Origin: JBFKQC01 sp041627895
Lineage (GTDB): Bacteria; Pseudomonadota; Alphaproteobacteria; Rhodobacterales; Rhodobacteraceae
Direction: 5' to 3'
Length of the DNA: 61,404 bases
Assembly (NCBI GenBank): GCA_041627895.1
Contig: JBFKQC010000016.1
Span: 1-61,404, forward strand
Part shown: positions 1 through 7,261 of the stretch, piece after piece
Layout of the letters: each line of letters begins with the position of its first letter
Numbering within the stretch: position 1 is the stretch's first letter
Notes under the pieces: generated by a model
The model's input: the letters and a program-made list of their open reading frames with translations, nothing else
Databases searched by the model: none
Told to the model about the DNA's origin: nothing
Position numbers and translations under genes: made by a program

Positions 1-343
1 GGACGAGCACGATGCGCTCTCGGCGCTGTTGGCGGGGCTGCCGGCGGGCACCGTTTCCGGTGCGCCCAAGGTCAGGGCGATGCAGATCATCGACGAGCTG
101 GAGCCGGAAAAGCGCGGCGTCTATGGCGGCGGCGTCGGCTATTTCAGCGCCGGCGGCGACATGGACATGTGCATCGCGCTGCGCACCGCGGTCCTGAAGG
201 ACGAGACGCTTTATATCCAGGCCGGCGGCGGCGTGGTCTATGACAGCGATCCCGAGGCCGAGTTCCAGGAAACGGTTGCCAAGTCCAGGGCGATCCGCAA
301 GGCGGCCGAGGATGCCGGGCGCTTCGTCAGCCGCGGGAATTGA
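1..343 (+). CDS. trpE: Anthranilate synthase component I, C-terminal fragment
   Basis: The 3' end of trpE, cut by the window edge; about 113 residues remain, read from base 2. TrpE converts chorismate and ammonia (supplied by TrpG) to anthranilate, the first step of tryptophan synthesis, in the cytoplasm. The fragment carries the conserved C-terminal blocks of the chorismate-binding fold: LPAGTVSGAPKVRAM, the YGGGVGYFS block, MCIALRTAV and the QAGGGVVYDSDPEAEFQET block. It ends with TGA at 341-343 and converges with the yibQ-like gene. The rest of the trp genes follow that gene on the same strand, matching the trpE-yibQ-trpGDC layout known from Rhodobacter. The N-terminal tryptophan-binding part is outside the window. 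Confidence 0.95.
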   Translation, partial: DEHDALSALLAGLPAGTVSGAPKVRAMQIIDELEPEKRGVYGGGVGYFSAGGDMDMCIALRTAVLKDETLYIQAGGGVVYDSDPEAEFQETVAKSRAIRKAAEDAGRFVSRGN

Positions 344-367
344 AGCGCACGGTTATCGGATTCGCGA

Positions 368-445
368 TGTACGAATTGTACAATACTGCGACTCTTTAAA
401 GAAAATGCAGTTCCAAATGTGCAATTCCTGGCAAGAAATTGCACA
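368..445. repeat. Two short dyads in a convergent intergenic space
   Basis: Between the 3' ends of trpE and the yibQ-like gene lies an AT-rich patch with two inverted repeats. The first is TGTAC-GAATT-GTACA (368-382). The second has perfect 9-bp arms, TGTGCAATT (418-426) and AATTGCACA (437-445), with a 10-nt loop. The two share an AATTGnACA half. Neither is followed by a U-run and the stems are AU-rich, so a classical intrinsic terminator is unlikely. They could be protein-binding sites or a weak bidirectional terminator. Confidence 0.4.
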
Positions 446-457
446 AATCGAACAATC

Positions 458-2242
458 TCACCGTTTCTGAAGCACCGCCGAGACCGGCGCGAGCTGCACC
501 GTCGCCGCGCGGGTGCCGAGCGCCCATTCGGCGATCGCGGTCAGCGTCTCGGGGCGCAGCCGGCCGACCATGATCACCGGCCCGGCCTGCCCGGCGCGGA
601 ACGCGCCCTGGTCGAGGAACCGCTTGATCCCGGCGCCGTCGCGATCGCCGTCGTCGAATTCGCGGAACACGGTCGCCGCCTTCACGCCCCTGCCCGCCGC
701 GATCTGCAGCGCCGCGTTCAGCCCGCGCTCGTAGGTGATCATGCCGTGCCCGGTATCGGCCAGAATCCCGACGATCTGCGCCGCGCGCGGGCGGCTTTCC
801 TGCAGCACCACGTCGGCCACGTCCATCACCGCCACCGCCTCGGGAACCGCCTGCAGATAGCCCCCGAACGCGACCTCGACATCCGCGGGGGCGGCGCGCG
901 GCGGCAGCGGCGTCAGAACCGCCACCTCGAGCCCCGCGGCACGCAGCGCAGCCATCCGCGCGGCGACACCGTCGCGCGTCGGGTCGATCGCCACGGTCAG
1001 CGGCACCGGGAACCCGGCCAGCGAGGCGGCGTCCGCAACCGCGCCCTCGTCCAGCAGCACCACCGCGACCAGCGGATTCGACCCCTCGGGCTCGAAGGCC
1101 ACGGCATAGCGTTCCAGCGCAGGCGCATCCGTCATTTCGGCCTCGCCGTCCGGTTCGGCGGCGCCGATCCGGGGCAGCGTCTCGGTGTCGATGCCCGGGC
1201 TCAGCACGCCGATCTCCGGCGCGTTCAGCCCGATGCCGGCGGGCGATCCGGGCATGCCCGAGCTGTCGGGGATTTCGCGCGGCGCCGGTGCGTCGGGCAC
1301 CGCGCTGACATCCGGCGCAGGGTCCGGCGCGGGCGCGCTTGGTGTCGCCACCTCGGCCCACGGCGCCAGCGCGACGTCCTCGCCCTGGTCCAGCCGCGGC
1401 GTCTCGCCCGGGTCGGGCGCATCCGGCGGCGTCACGCTGCCGCCCGCCGCGGGCGCCGCCGCCGGGTCATCGCCCGACGGCGCGGCGTCCAGCGCGGGCG
1501 CGCTCGGCACCGCGACCTCTGCCCGCGGGGCCAGCGCCACATCCTCGCCCTCGTCCAGCTGCGGCGTCTCGCCGGGCGCCGGCGTGTCCGGCGCCTTCAC
1601 CATGCCGCCCGCCGCGGGCGTTTCCGCCGGGTCGCCGCCCGCCGGCGCCCGTTCCAGCGCGGGCTGGTTCGGCTGCGCCAGCACACCCTCGGGCGCGGTG
1701 TCGACCGCCTCGCCGGTCACAACACCCGCCGCCTCGCCGCCGGCGGGCTCGTCCATCGCACCCTCGGCCGGCCCTGTCTCGGGCGCCTCGACCGGCGCGG
1801 CCGGATCGGGCGCGTCGTCCGGGGCGAAAAGCACCAGGTCCGCACCGGCCGAGGCCGACGGCGTCGCGGTTTCGGGCGCCGCATCCACCGGCGCCGCCAC
1901 GGCGGGCGCGTCGCCAACGCCCGGCGTCGCCAGCGCGGCGTCGATCGTTCCGGTCTCGGGCGGCGCGGCCGGCGCGGTGTCGGTCGCCGGCGTGTCGCCC
2001 GCGCCCGAAGGCGTCGCCATCGCCACCGGCGCCGCCGCGGGGCGGCCCTCGGTCTGCGGCAGCACCGGCGCCTCGTCCGGCCGCTCGGCGTTGAACGCGG
2101 ATCCGGCGGGCACCGCCACCCCGCCCGCCTCGGGCACCGGCAGCGCCAGGTCGCGCTCGGGCACCGCCCGCGACACCACCGCCAGACCGACGGCCGCCAC
2201 GACCACGCCCCAGATCAGTCCCGATAGCAATCCGCGCAACAT
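458..2242 (-). CDS. Divergent polysaccharide deacetylase family protein (YibQ-like), membrane anchored
   Basis: A 594-residue protein. Start chosen at the ATG at 2242 (MLRGLLSGLIWG), which gives a hydrophobic N-terminal anchor or uncleaved signal (about residues 3-24); an upstream in-frame ATG at 2320 would add a charged extension. Residues about 30-390 are a low-complexity Ala/Pro/Gly/Glu linker with a 55-residue tandem repeat. The last roughly 210 residues form the divergent polysaccharide deacetylase fold of the YibQ family (VAVVLLDEGAV, LTVAIDP, GHGMITYE, RPETL blocks). The family is periplasmic; its substrate is not firmly known, and cell-envelope glycan work is inferred. It is convergent with trpE and its start lies 131 bp from the divergent trpG. 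The same trp neighbourhood is known in Rhodobacter, so the linkage is conserved rather than accidental. Confidence 0.85.
   Translation of the reverse strand: MLRGLLSGLIWGVVVAAVGLAVVSRAVPERDLALPVPEAGGVAVPAGSAFNAERPDEAPVLPQTEGRPAAAPVAMATPSGAGDTPATDTAPAAPPETGTIDAALATPGVGDAPAVAAPVDAAPETATPSASAGADLVLFAPDDAPDPAAPVEAPETGPAEGAMDEPAGGEAAGVVTGEAVDTAPEGVLAQPNQPALERAPAGGDPAETPAAGGMVKAPDTPAPGETPQLDEGEDVALAPRAEVAVPSAPALDAAPSGDDPAAAPAAGGSVTPPDAPDPGETPRLDQGEDVALAPWAEVATPSAPAPDPAPDVSAVPDAPAPREIPDSSGMPGSPAGIGLNAPEIGVLSPGIDTETLPRIGAAEPDGEAEMTDAPALERYAVAFEPEGSNPLVAVVLLDEGAVADAASLAGFPVPLTVAIDPTRDGVAARMAALRAAGLEVAVLTPLPPRAAPADVEVAFGGYLQAVPEAVAVMDVADVVLQESRPRAAQIVGILADTGHGMITYERGLNAALQIAAGRGVKAATVFREFDDGDRDGAGIKRFLDQGAFRAGQAGPVIMVGRLRPETLTAIAEWALGTRAATVQLAPVSAVLQKR
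1331..1660. repeat. 165-bp tandem repeat within the yibQ-like gene
   Basis: Two adjacent copies with a 165-bp period (about 1331-1495 and 1496-1660) encode 55-residue units of the Pro/Ala-rich linker. Each unit contains the shared stretch GEDVALAPxAEV followed by PSAPA, and an AAGG...PDxPxPGETPxLD segment. The period keeps the frame, so copy-number change would only lengthen or shorten the linker. Confidence 0.8.
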
Positions 2243-2373
2243 CACTGCTCTCCCTTGCTTGCCGAAGGGCTCGTTGTTTTCCGGGCGGACGGCTTGACCC
2301 CCGCGTCCGGCTCTGAGCATGTATAGCGCGACGGAAATCCGGGTTCACCCCCTATCGCCACAGGGTCGGCGCG

Positions 2374-2955
2374 ATGCTGCTCTTGATCGATAATTACGAC
2401 AGCTTCACCTACAACCTCGCGCATTACCTGGGCGAGTTGGGGCGCGAGGTCGTCGTGCGCCGCAACGACGCGATGGACGTGCAGCAGGCGATGGCGCTTC
2501 GGCCAGCGGGAATCGTGCTGTCGCCGGGTCCCTGCGACCCGGACCAGGCCGGCATCTGCCTGGCCATGGTCCATGCCGCGGCGGATGCCGGCGTGCCGCT
2601 GCTGGGCGTCTGCCTCGGGCACCAGACCATCGGCCAGGCCTTCGGCGGCAAGGTGGTGCGCGCGGGCGAGATCGTGCACGGCAAGCTCGGCCGGATGCAC
2701 CATTCCGGCGCCGGCCTCTTCACCGAATTGCCGTCGCCCTTCGCGGCCACGCGCTATCACTCGCTGATCGTCGAGCGCGACAGCCTGCCCGATGTGCTCG
2801 AGATCACCGCCTGGCTCGAGGACGGCACGATCATGGGGCTGCAGCACAAGGCGCTGCCGATCCACGGCGTACAGTTCCACCCCGAATCGATCGCCACCGA
2901 ACATGGCCACAAGCTGTTGAAAAGCTTCCTCGATCGCGTACCGGAGCCGGCATGA
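2374..2955 (+). CDS. trpG: Anthranilate synthase component II (glutamine amidotransferase)
   Basis: A 193-residue class I glutamine amidotransferase, the normal length for a free-standing TrpG. It hydrolyses glutamine and passes ammonia to TrpE. The opening NYDSFTYNL is diagnostic. The triad is visible: nucleophile Cys80 in GVCLGHQ, His169 and Glu171 in QFHPES. LSPGPCDPDQAG (residues 49-60) is the oxyanion-side loop. It starts 131 bp from the divergent yibQ-like gene, so a promoter for the trpGDC-moaC-moeA run probably lies in that gap. Its stop overlaps the trpD start (ATGA), implying translational coupling. Confidence 0.97.
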   Translation: MLLLIDNYDSFTYNLAHYLGELGREVVVRRNDAMDVQQAMALRPAGIVLSPGPCDPDQAGICLAMVHAAADAGVPLLGVCLGHQTIGQAFGGKVVRAGEIVHGKLGRMHHSGAGLFTELPSPFAATRYHSLIVERDSLPDVLEITAWLEDGTIMGLQHKALPIHGVQFHPESIATEHGHKLLKSFLDRVPEPA

Positions 2956-3971
2956 GCGACGCGCTGAAACCGCTGATCGGCGCTGCCGCCGACCGGCCCC
3001 TGACCCGGGCCGAGGCCGAACAGGCATTCGCGATCCTGTTCGAGGGCGAGGCCACGCCCAGCCAGATCGGCGGGTTGTTGATGGCGCTCAGGACCCGCGG
3101 CGAGACGGTCGAGGAATACGCCGCCGCGGCGGCCGTGATGCGGGCGAAATGCCACGCCGTAAAGGCGCCCGCCGGCGCGATGGACATTGTCGGCACCGGC
3201 GGCGACGGCAAGGGCACGCTGAACATCTCGACCGCGACCGCGTTCGTCGTGGCCGGCGCGGGCGTGCCCGTGGCCAAGCACGGCAACCGCAACCTCAGCT
3301 CGAAATCCGGCGCTGCCGATGCGCTGGCCCAACTGGGCATCAACGTGATGGTCGGCGCGGAAGTCGTTGAAAGGGCTTTGAGAAAAGTCGGCATCTGCTT
3401 CATGATGGCGCCGATGCACCACCCGGCGATGGCGCATGTCGGGCCGGTGCGGGCCGAGCTTGGCACGCGCACGATCTTCAACATCCTCGGGCCGCTGACC
3501 AACCCCGCCGGGGTCAAGCGCCAGCTTACCGGCGCGTTTTCCCGCGACCTGATCCGGCCGATGGCCGAGACGCTGCTGGCGCTGGGATCGGAAAAGGCCT
3601 GGCTGGTGCACGGCGCGGACGGCACCGACGAATTGTCCATCGCTGGGCCGTCCTGGGTCGCCTCGCTGGAGGATGGCGGCGTGATCGAATTGCAGATCGC
3701 GCCCGAGGATGCCGGCCTGCCGCAGCATCCGTTCGAGGCGATCCTGGGCGGCACGCCCAAGGATAACGCGGTCGCCTTCAAGGCGCTGCTCGCCGGCGAA
3801 AAGGGTGCCTATCGCGACGCGGTCCTGCTGAATGCGGCGGCCGCGCTGCTGGTTGCGGACCACGTGAAGTCGTTGAAGGAAGGCGTTGACTTCGCAGAAG
3901 AAAGCATCGACAGCGGCGCAGCGCGCGGCAAGGTCGAGGCGCTGGCGAAGGCGACGCAGGTGGCCGCATGA
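2952..3971 (+). CDS. trpD: Anthranilate phosphoribosyltransferase
   Basis: A 339-residue enzyme that joins anthranilate and PRPP to give phosphoribosylanthranilate, the second committed step to tryptophan. The PRPP/Mg motif GTGGDGKGTLNIST (residues 81-94), the KHGNR block (109-113) and the SSKSGAAD block are intact, and the length is typical. The ATG at 2952 overlaps the trpG stop by 4 bp, and its own stop overlaps the trpC ATG at 3968 in the same way, so trpG, trpD and trpC are one translationally coupled unit. Confidence 0.97.
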   Translation: MSDALKPLIGAAADRPLTRAEAEQAFAILFEGEATPSQIGGLLMALRTRGETVEEYAAAAAVMRAKCHAVKAPAGAMDIVGTGGDGKGTLNISTATAFVVAGAGVPVAKHGNRNLSSKSGAADALAQLGINVMVGAEVVERALRKVGICFMMAPMHHPAMAHVGPVRAELGTRTIFNILGPLTNPAGVKRQLTGAFSRDLIRPMAETLLALGSEKAWLVHGADGTDELSIAGPSWVASLEDGGVIELQIAPEDAGLPQHPFEAILGGTPKDNAVAFKALLAGEKGAYRDAVLLNAAAALLVADHVKSLKEGVDFAEESIDSGAARGKVEALAKATQVAA

Positions 3972-4771
3972 CCGAAACCGTGCTCGACCGGATCAAGACT
4001 TACAAGCTGGCAGAGATCGCGGCGGCGAAGGCCGCGCGCCCGCTGGCCGAGGTCGAGGCCGCCGCCCGTGCCGCCGGACCGGTGCGCGGTTTCGCCGACC
4101 GGCTGCGCCGGGCCGCCGCGACCGGTTATGGCCTGATCGCCGAGATCAAGAAGGCGAGCCCGTCCAAGGGGCTGATCCGCGCCGATTTCGACCCGCCCGC
4201 GCTCGCGCGCGCCTACGAGGCCGGCGGCGCCACCTGTCTCAGCGTGCTGACCGACACGCCCAGCTTTCAGGGCGCGCCGGACGACCTGACAGAGGCCCGC
4301 GCCGCCGCGTCGCTGCCGGCGCTGCGCAAGGATTTCATGTACGACCCCTACCAGGTCGCCGAGGCGCGGGCCTGGGGCGCGGACTGCATCCTGATCATCA
4401 TGGCTAGCGTCTCGGACGCGCAGGCGGCGGAACTCGAGGCCGCGGCGACGGGCTGGGGCATGGACGTTCTGATCGAGGTGCACGACGCCGAGGAACTCGA
4501 ACGCGGGCTCCGGCTGCGCTCGCCGCTTGTCGGAATAAACAATCGCAATCTCAAGACGTTCGAGACCACACTTGAGACGACGCGCGACCTTGCCGCGCGG
4601 GTTCCGGGCGATCGGCTGCTGATCTCGGAAAGCGGGCTGAACACGCCCGCGGATCTCGCGGATCTGGCACGCCACGGCGCGCGGGTGTTCCTGATCGGCG
4701 AAAGCCTGATGCGCCAGGCCGACGTCGCCGCGGCGACGCGCGCGCTGCTGGCCGATCCGGTGGGCGCCTGA
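3968..4771 (+). CDS. trpC: Indole-3-glycerol phosphate synthase
   Basis: A 267-residue (beta/alpha)8 barrel that closes the indole ring, turning carboxyphenylaminodeoxyribulose phosphate into indole-3-glycerol phosphate. It is the monofunctional form, without a TrpF domain. Visible signatures are AEIKKASPSKGLI (58-70, with the catalytic Lys), RKDFMYDPYQ (120-129), LIEVHD with Glu170, and the phosphate-binding blocks GINNRNLKTF and SESGL near residues 189-223. It overlaps trpD by 4 bp, and its TGA shares one base with the moaC ATG at 4771, so the molybdenum-cofactor genes are physically fused to the trp operon. TrpF, TrpB and TrpA are not in the window. Confidence 0.97.
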   Translation: MTETVLDRIKTYKLAEIAAAKAARPLAEVEAAARAAGPVRGFADRLRRAAATGYGLIAEIKKASPSKGLIRADFDPPALARAYEAGGATCLSVLTDTPSFQGAPDDLTEARAAASLPALRKDFMYDPYQVAEARAWGADCILIIMASVSDAQAAELEAAATGWGMDVLIEVHDAEELERGLRLRSPLVGINNRNLKTFETTLETTRDLAARVPGDRLLISESGLNTPADLADLARHGARVFLIGESLMRQADVAAATRALLADPVGA

Positions 4772-5247
4772 TGGCCGGGCTGACGCATTTCGACGCCAAG
4801 GGCGACGCGCAGATGGTCGACGTCACGGACAAGGCCGTGACCGCCCGCACCGCCACGACCGCCGGGCACATCAAGATGTCCGCCGAAACCCTTGCGATCA
4901 TTACCGAAGGCCGGGCGAAGAAGGGCGATGTCGCGGGCGTCGCACGACTGGCCGGGATCATGGCCGCCAAGCGGACACCCGACCTCATACCGCTGTGCCA
5001 TCCGCTGCCGCTCGGCAAGGTGGCGGTCGAAATCGTGCCGGACCCCGCGTTGCCGGGCCTGCGCATCGAGGCGACCGTCAAGACGACCGGCCGGACCGGC
5101 GTCGAGATGGAGGCGCTGACCGCGGTCTCGGTCGCGGCGCTGACGGTCTATGACATGGTCAAGGCGGCGGAGAAGTCGATGACCATCTCGGATATCCGAC
5201 TGATCTACAAAGATGGCGGAAAATCAGGGCGTTACGAGGCGTCGTGA
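4771..5247 (+). CDS. moaC: Cyclic pyranopterin monophosphate synthase
   Basis: A 158-residue MoaC of normal length. It converts the 3',8-cyclo-GTP product of MoaA into cyclic pyranopterin monophosphate, an early step of molybdenum cofactor synthesis. Conserved blocks: LTHFDAKGDAQMVDVTDKAV at the N-terminus, the IPLCHPLPLGKV substrate loop, KTTGRTGVEMEAL, and the C-terminal DMVKAAEKSM...DIRLIYKDGGKSG. The start overlaps the trpC stop by one base and the end overlaps the moeA GTG by 4 bp, so expression is tied to both neighbours. Confidence 0.96.
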   Translation: MAGLTHFDAKGDAQMVDVTDKAVTARTATTAGHIKMSAETLAIITEGRAKKGDVAGVARLAGIMAAKRTPDLIPLCHPLPLGKVAVEIVPDPALPGLRIEATVKTTGRTGVEMEALTAVSVAALTVYDMVKAAEKSMTISDIRLIYKDGGKSGRYEAS

Positions 5248-6416
5248 TTACCGTCGACGAGGCGCTGCAAAAGGTCTTCGCGCTGGCGGACCGGATGCCT
5301 GTCGAGACCGTCCCGCTGGCCGAGGCCGCCGGGCGTGTGCTGGCCGCGCCGGTCGTGGCTACCCGCGACCAGCCCCCCTTTGCGGCCTCGGCGATGGACG
5401 GCTATGCGATCCGCGATGCCGACGCGATCCCTGGAGGCACGCTGGAACTGATCGGCGAGGCCGCGGCGGGGCATGGCTTCGCCGGCACGCTCGGCCCCGG
5501 CCAGACGGTGCGCATCTTCACCGGCGCGCCAGTGCCGGCCGGCGCCGATCGCGTTGTGATTCAAGAAGATGTGACCCGAAGTTCAGACACGATCACGCTG
5601 GCGGGCAACCTCGACACTGCGCGCCACGTCCGCCCCGCCGGCGCCGATTTCACCGCCGGCGCGACCGTCGCGGCACCGCGCCGCCTGCGGCCGGCGGACC
5701 TTGCGCTCATCGCCGCGATGAACGTCGCCGAGGTGCCGGTCGCGCGCCGCCCCAGGGTCGCGCTGATCGCCACGGGGAACGAGTTGGTGATGCCGGGAGA
5801 GACCCCTTCGGACGACCAGATCGTCGCCTCGAACACCTTTGGGCTGAAGGCGATGATCGAGGCTGCGGGCGCCGAGGCGCGGATCCTGCCCATCGCCCGC
5901 GACGACGCCGCGTCGCTGACCACGGCGTTCCGCCTGGCCGAGGGCGCCGACCTGATCGTCACGATCGGCGGGGCGTCGGTGGGCGACCACGACCTGGTGG
6001 CGCCGGTCGCGGCAGAGCTGGGCCTGGAACGCGCATTCTACAAGATCGCGATGCGGCCGGGCAAGCCGCTGATGGCGGGGCGCATGGCCGGCGCCTCGAT
6101 GATTGGCCTTCCTGGAAATCCAGTGTCGTCCATGGTTTGCGCTAGGATCTTCATCCTCCCCCTGCTGGACGCGATGCTCGGCCTCGGCGCGCGGCCGGTG
6201 CCCCGGAAACGTGGCCCCCTGGCGGTCGATCTCGGCCCCAACGGCCCGCGCGATCACTATATGCGCGCCCGCCTCACGCCAGACGGCCTGGCCCCGTTCG
6301 AACGCCAGGACAGCTCGCTTCTGTCGGTGCTGACCGCCGCCGACTGCCTCGTCGTCCGGTCCGCCGGGGACGCCGCGCGCAAGACGGGCGAGCCTGTGGA
6401 CTACATCCCGCTTTGA
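5244..6416 (+). CDS. moeA: Molybdopterin molybdenumtransferase
   Basis: A 390-residue MoeA that inserts molybdate into adenylylated molybdopterin, the last general step of Moco synthesis. The start is GTG at 5244, overlapping the moaC TGA, which fixes it. Visible features: the PPFAASAMDGYAI block (residues about 45-57), FTGAPVPAGADRVVIQED, GNELV and the SDDQIVASN loop, the MoaB/Mog-like domain with TIGGASVGDHD, and the MRPGKPL...GLPGNPVSS block near residue 270-295. It is the last gene of the trpGDC-moaC-moeA run; lexA begins 115 bp downstream with its own promoter. Confidence 0.95.
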   Translation: MITVDEALQKVFALADRMPVETVPLAEAAGRVLAAPVVATRDQPPFAASAMDGYAIRDADAIPGGTLELIGEAAAGHGFAGTLGPGQTVRIFTGAPVPAGADRVVIQEDVTRSSDTITLAGNLDTARHVRPAGADFTAGATVAAPRRLRPADLALIAAMNVAEVPVARRPRVALIATGNELVMPGETPSDDQIVASNTFGLKAMIEAAGAEARILPIARDDAASLTTAFRLAEGADLIVTIGGASVGDHDLVAPVAAELGLERAFYKIAMRPGKPLMAGRMAGASMIGLPGNPVSSMVCARIFILPLLDAMLGLGARPVPRKRGPLAVDLGPNGPRDHYMRARLTPDGLAPFERQDSSLLSVLTAADCLVVRSAGDAARKTGEPVDYIPL

Positions 6417-6426
6417 CCGCAGGCCG

Positions 6427-6455
6427 TTGACACATAACGGGAACGCGCGTAGAAC
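6427..6455 (+). promoter_or_regulatory. Probable sigma70 promoter of lexA
   Basis: A perfect -35 box, TTGACA (6427-6432), and a -10-like TAGAAC (6450-6455) are separated by exactly 17 bp. The -10 box is inside the LexA operator, so bound LexA would block RNA polymerase. The leader to the lexA ATG at 6532 would be about 70 nt. Confidence 0.75.
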
Positions 6456-6466
6456 ATTTATCGAAC
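6441..6466. promoter_or_regulatory. Tandem LexA (SOS) boxes, GAAC-N7-GAAC-N7-GAAC
   Basis: Three GAAC tetramers at 6441, 6452 and 6463 are each separated by exactly 7 bp. This is the reverse-strand form of the alphaproteobacterial direct-repeat SOS box GTTC-N7-GTTC, here giving two overlapping operators (6441-6455 and 6452-6466). Their position over the -10 box of the lexA promoter supports autorepression that is released when LexA self-cleaves. Confidence 0.88.
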
Positions 6467-6531
6467 GCCCGGCGCGGTGCACCAGCAGCGGCCGGACGAG
6501 ACGGGGCGAGACCAGGCGCGGGGTGCGTGCG

Positions 6532-7221
6532 ATGCTGACCAGAAAGCAGTTGGAGCTTTTGGATTTCATCAACAGGCGGATGAAGCGCGACGGCGTGCCG
6601 CCCTCGTTCGACGAGATGAAGGAGGCGCTCGATTTGCGCTCGAAATCCGGCATCCACCGGCTGATCACGGCGCTCGAGGAACGCGGCTTCATCCGCCGCC
6701 TCGCGCACCGCGCCCGCGCCATCGAGATCGTCAAGCTGCCCGAGACGCTGGAAAACCAGGGCGGTTTCACCCCCAAGGTGATCGACGGCGACCGCCGCGA
6801 CCCGCCGCGCGGCGCGCTGCCGGTCGAGGCCGCCGGCGCGGTCGAACTGCCGCTGATGGGGCGGATCGCCGCGGGCGTGCCGATCGAGGCGATCAGCCAC
6901 GCGCAGCACAACGTCGCCGTGCCGGGGGGCATGCTGTCGGGCACGGCGCGGCACTACGCGCTCGAGGTCAAGGGCGACTCGATGATCGACGCCGGGATCA
7001 ACGACGGCGACGTCGTGGTGATCCGCGAGGGCTCGACGGCGGATAACGGCGACATCGTCGTCGCGTTGGTCGAGGGCCACGAGGCGACGCTGAAGCGTTT
7101 CCGCCGCAAGGGCAGCGCGATCGCGCTCGAAGCGGCGAACCCGGCCTACGAGACGCGCGTCTTCCGCGACGACCAGGTCGAGGTTCAGGGCCGGCTTGTC
7201 GGGCTGATCCGCACGTATTGA
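6532..7221 (+). CDS. lexA: SOS repressor LexA
   Basis: A 229-residue repressor and self-cleaving serine protease. Start chosen at the ATG at 6532, because MLTRKQLELLDFI is the canonical LexA N-terminus and upstream in-frame codons lie inside the promoter. The winged helix-turn-helix covers about residues 1-65; the DLRSKSGIHRLITALEERGF helix binds DNA. The cleavage site is Ala114-Gly115 (RIAAGVP), with Ser150 (GDSM) and Lys188 (EATLKRF) as the catalytic dyad. A long, Pro-rich linker between domains fits the alphaproteobacterial form. It is convergent with comEC, 40 bp away. Autoregulation is indicated by the tandem boxes upstream. Confidence 0.97.
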   Translation: MLTRKQLELLDFINRRMKRDGVPPSFDEMKEALDLRSKSGIHRLITALEERGFIRRLAHRARAIEIVKLPETLENQGGFTPKVIDGDRRDPPRGALPVEAAGAVELPLMGRIAAGVPIEAISHAQHNVAVPGGMLSGTARHYALEVKGDSMIDAGINDGDVVVIREGSTADNGDIVVALVEGHEATLKRFRRKGSAIALEAANPAYETRVFRDDQVEVQGRLVGLIRTY

Positions 7222-7261
7222 GCGAATACGCCGCCGCCGGCCGCGAAATTGCGCCGGCATC

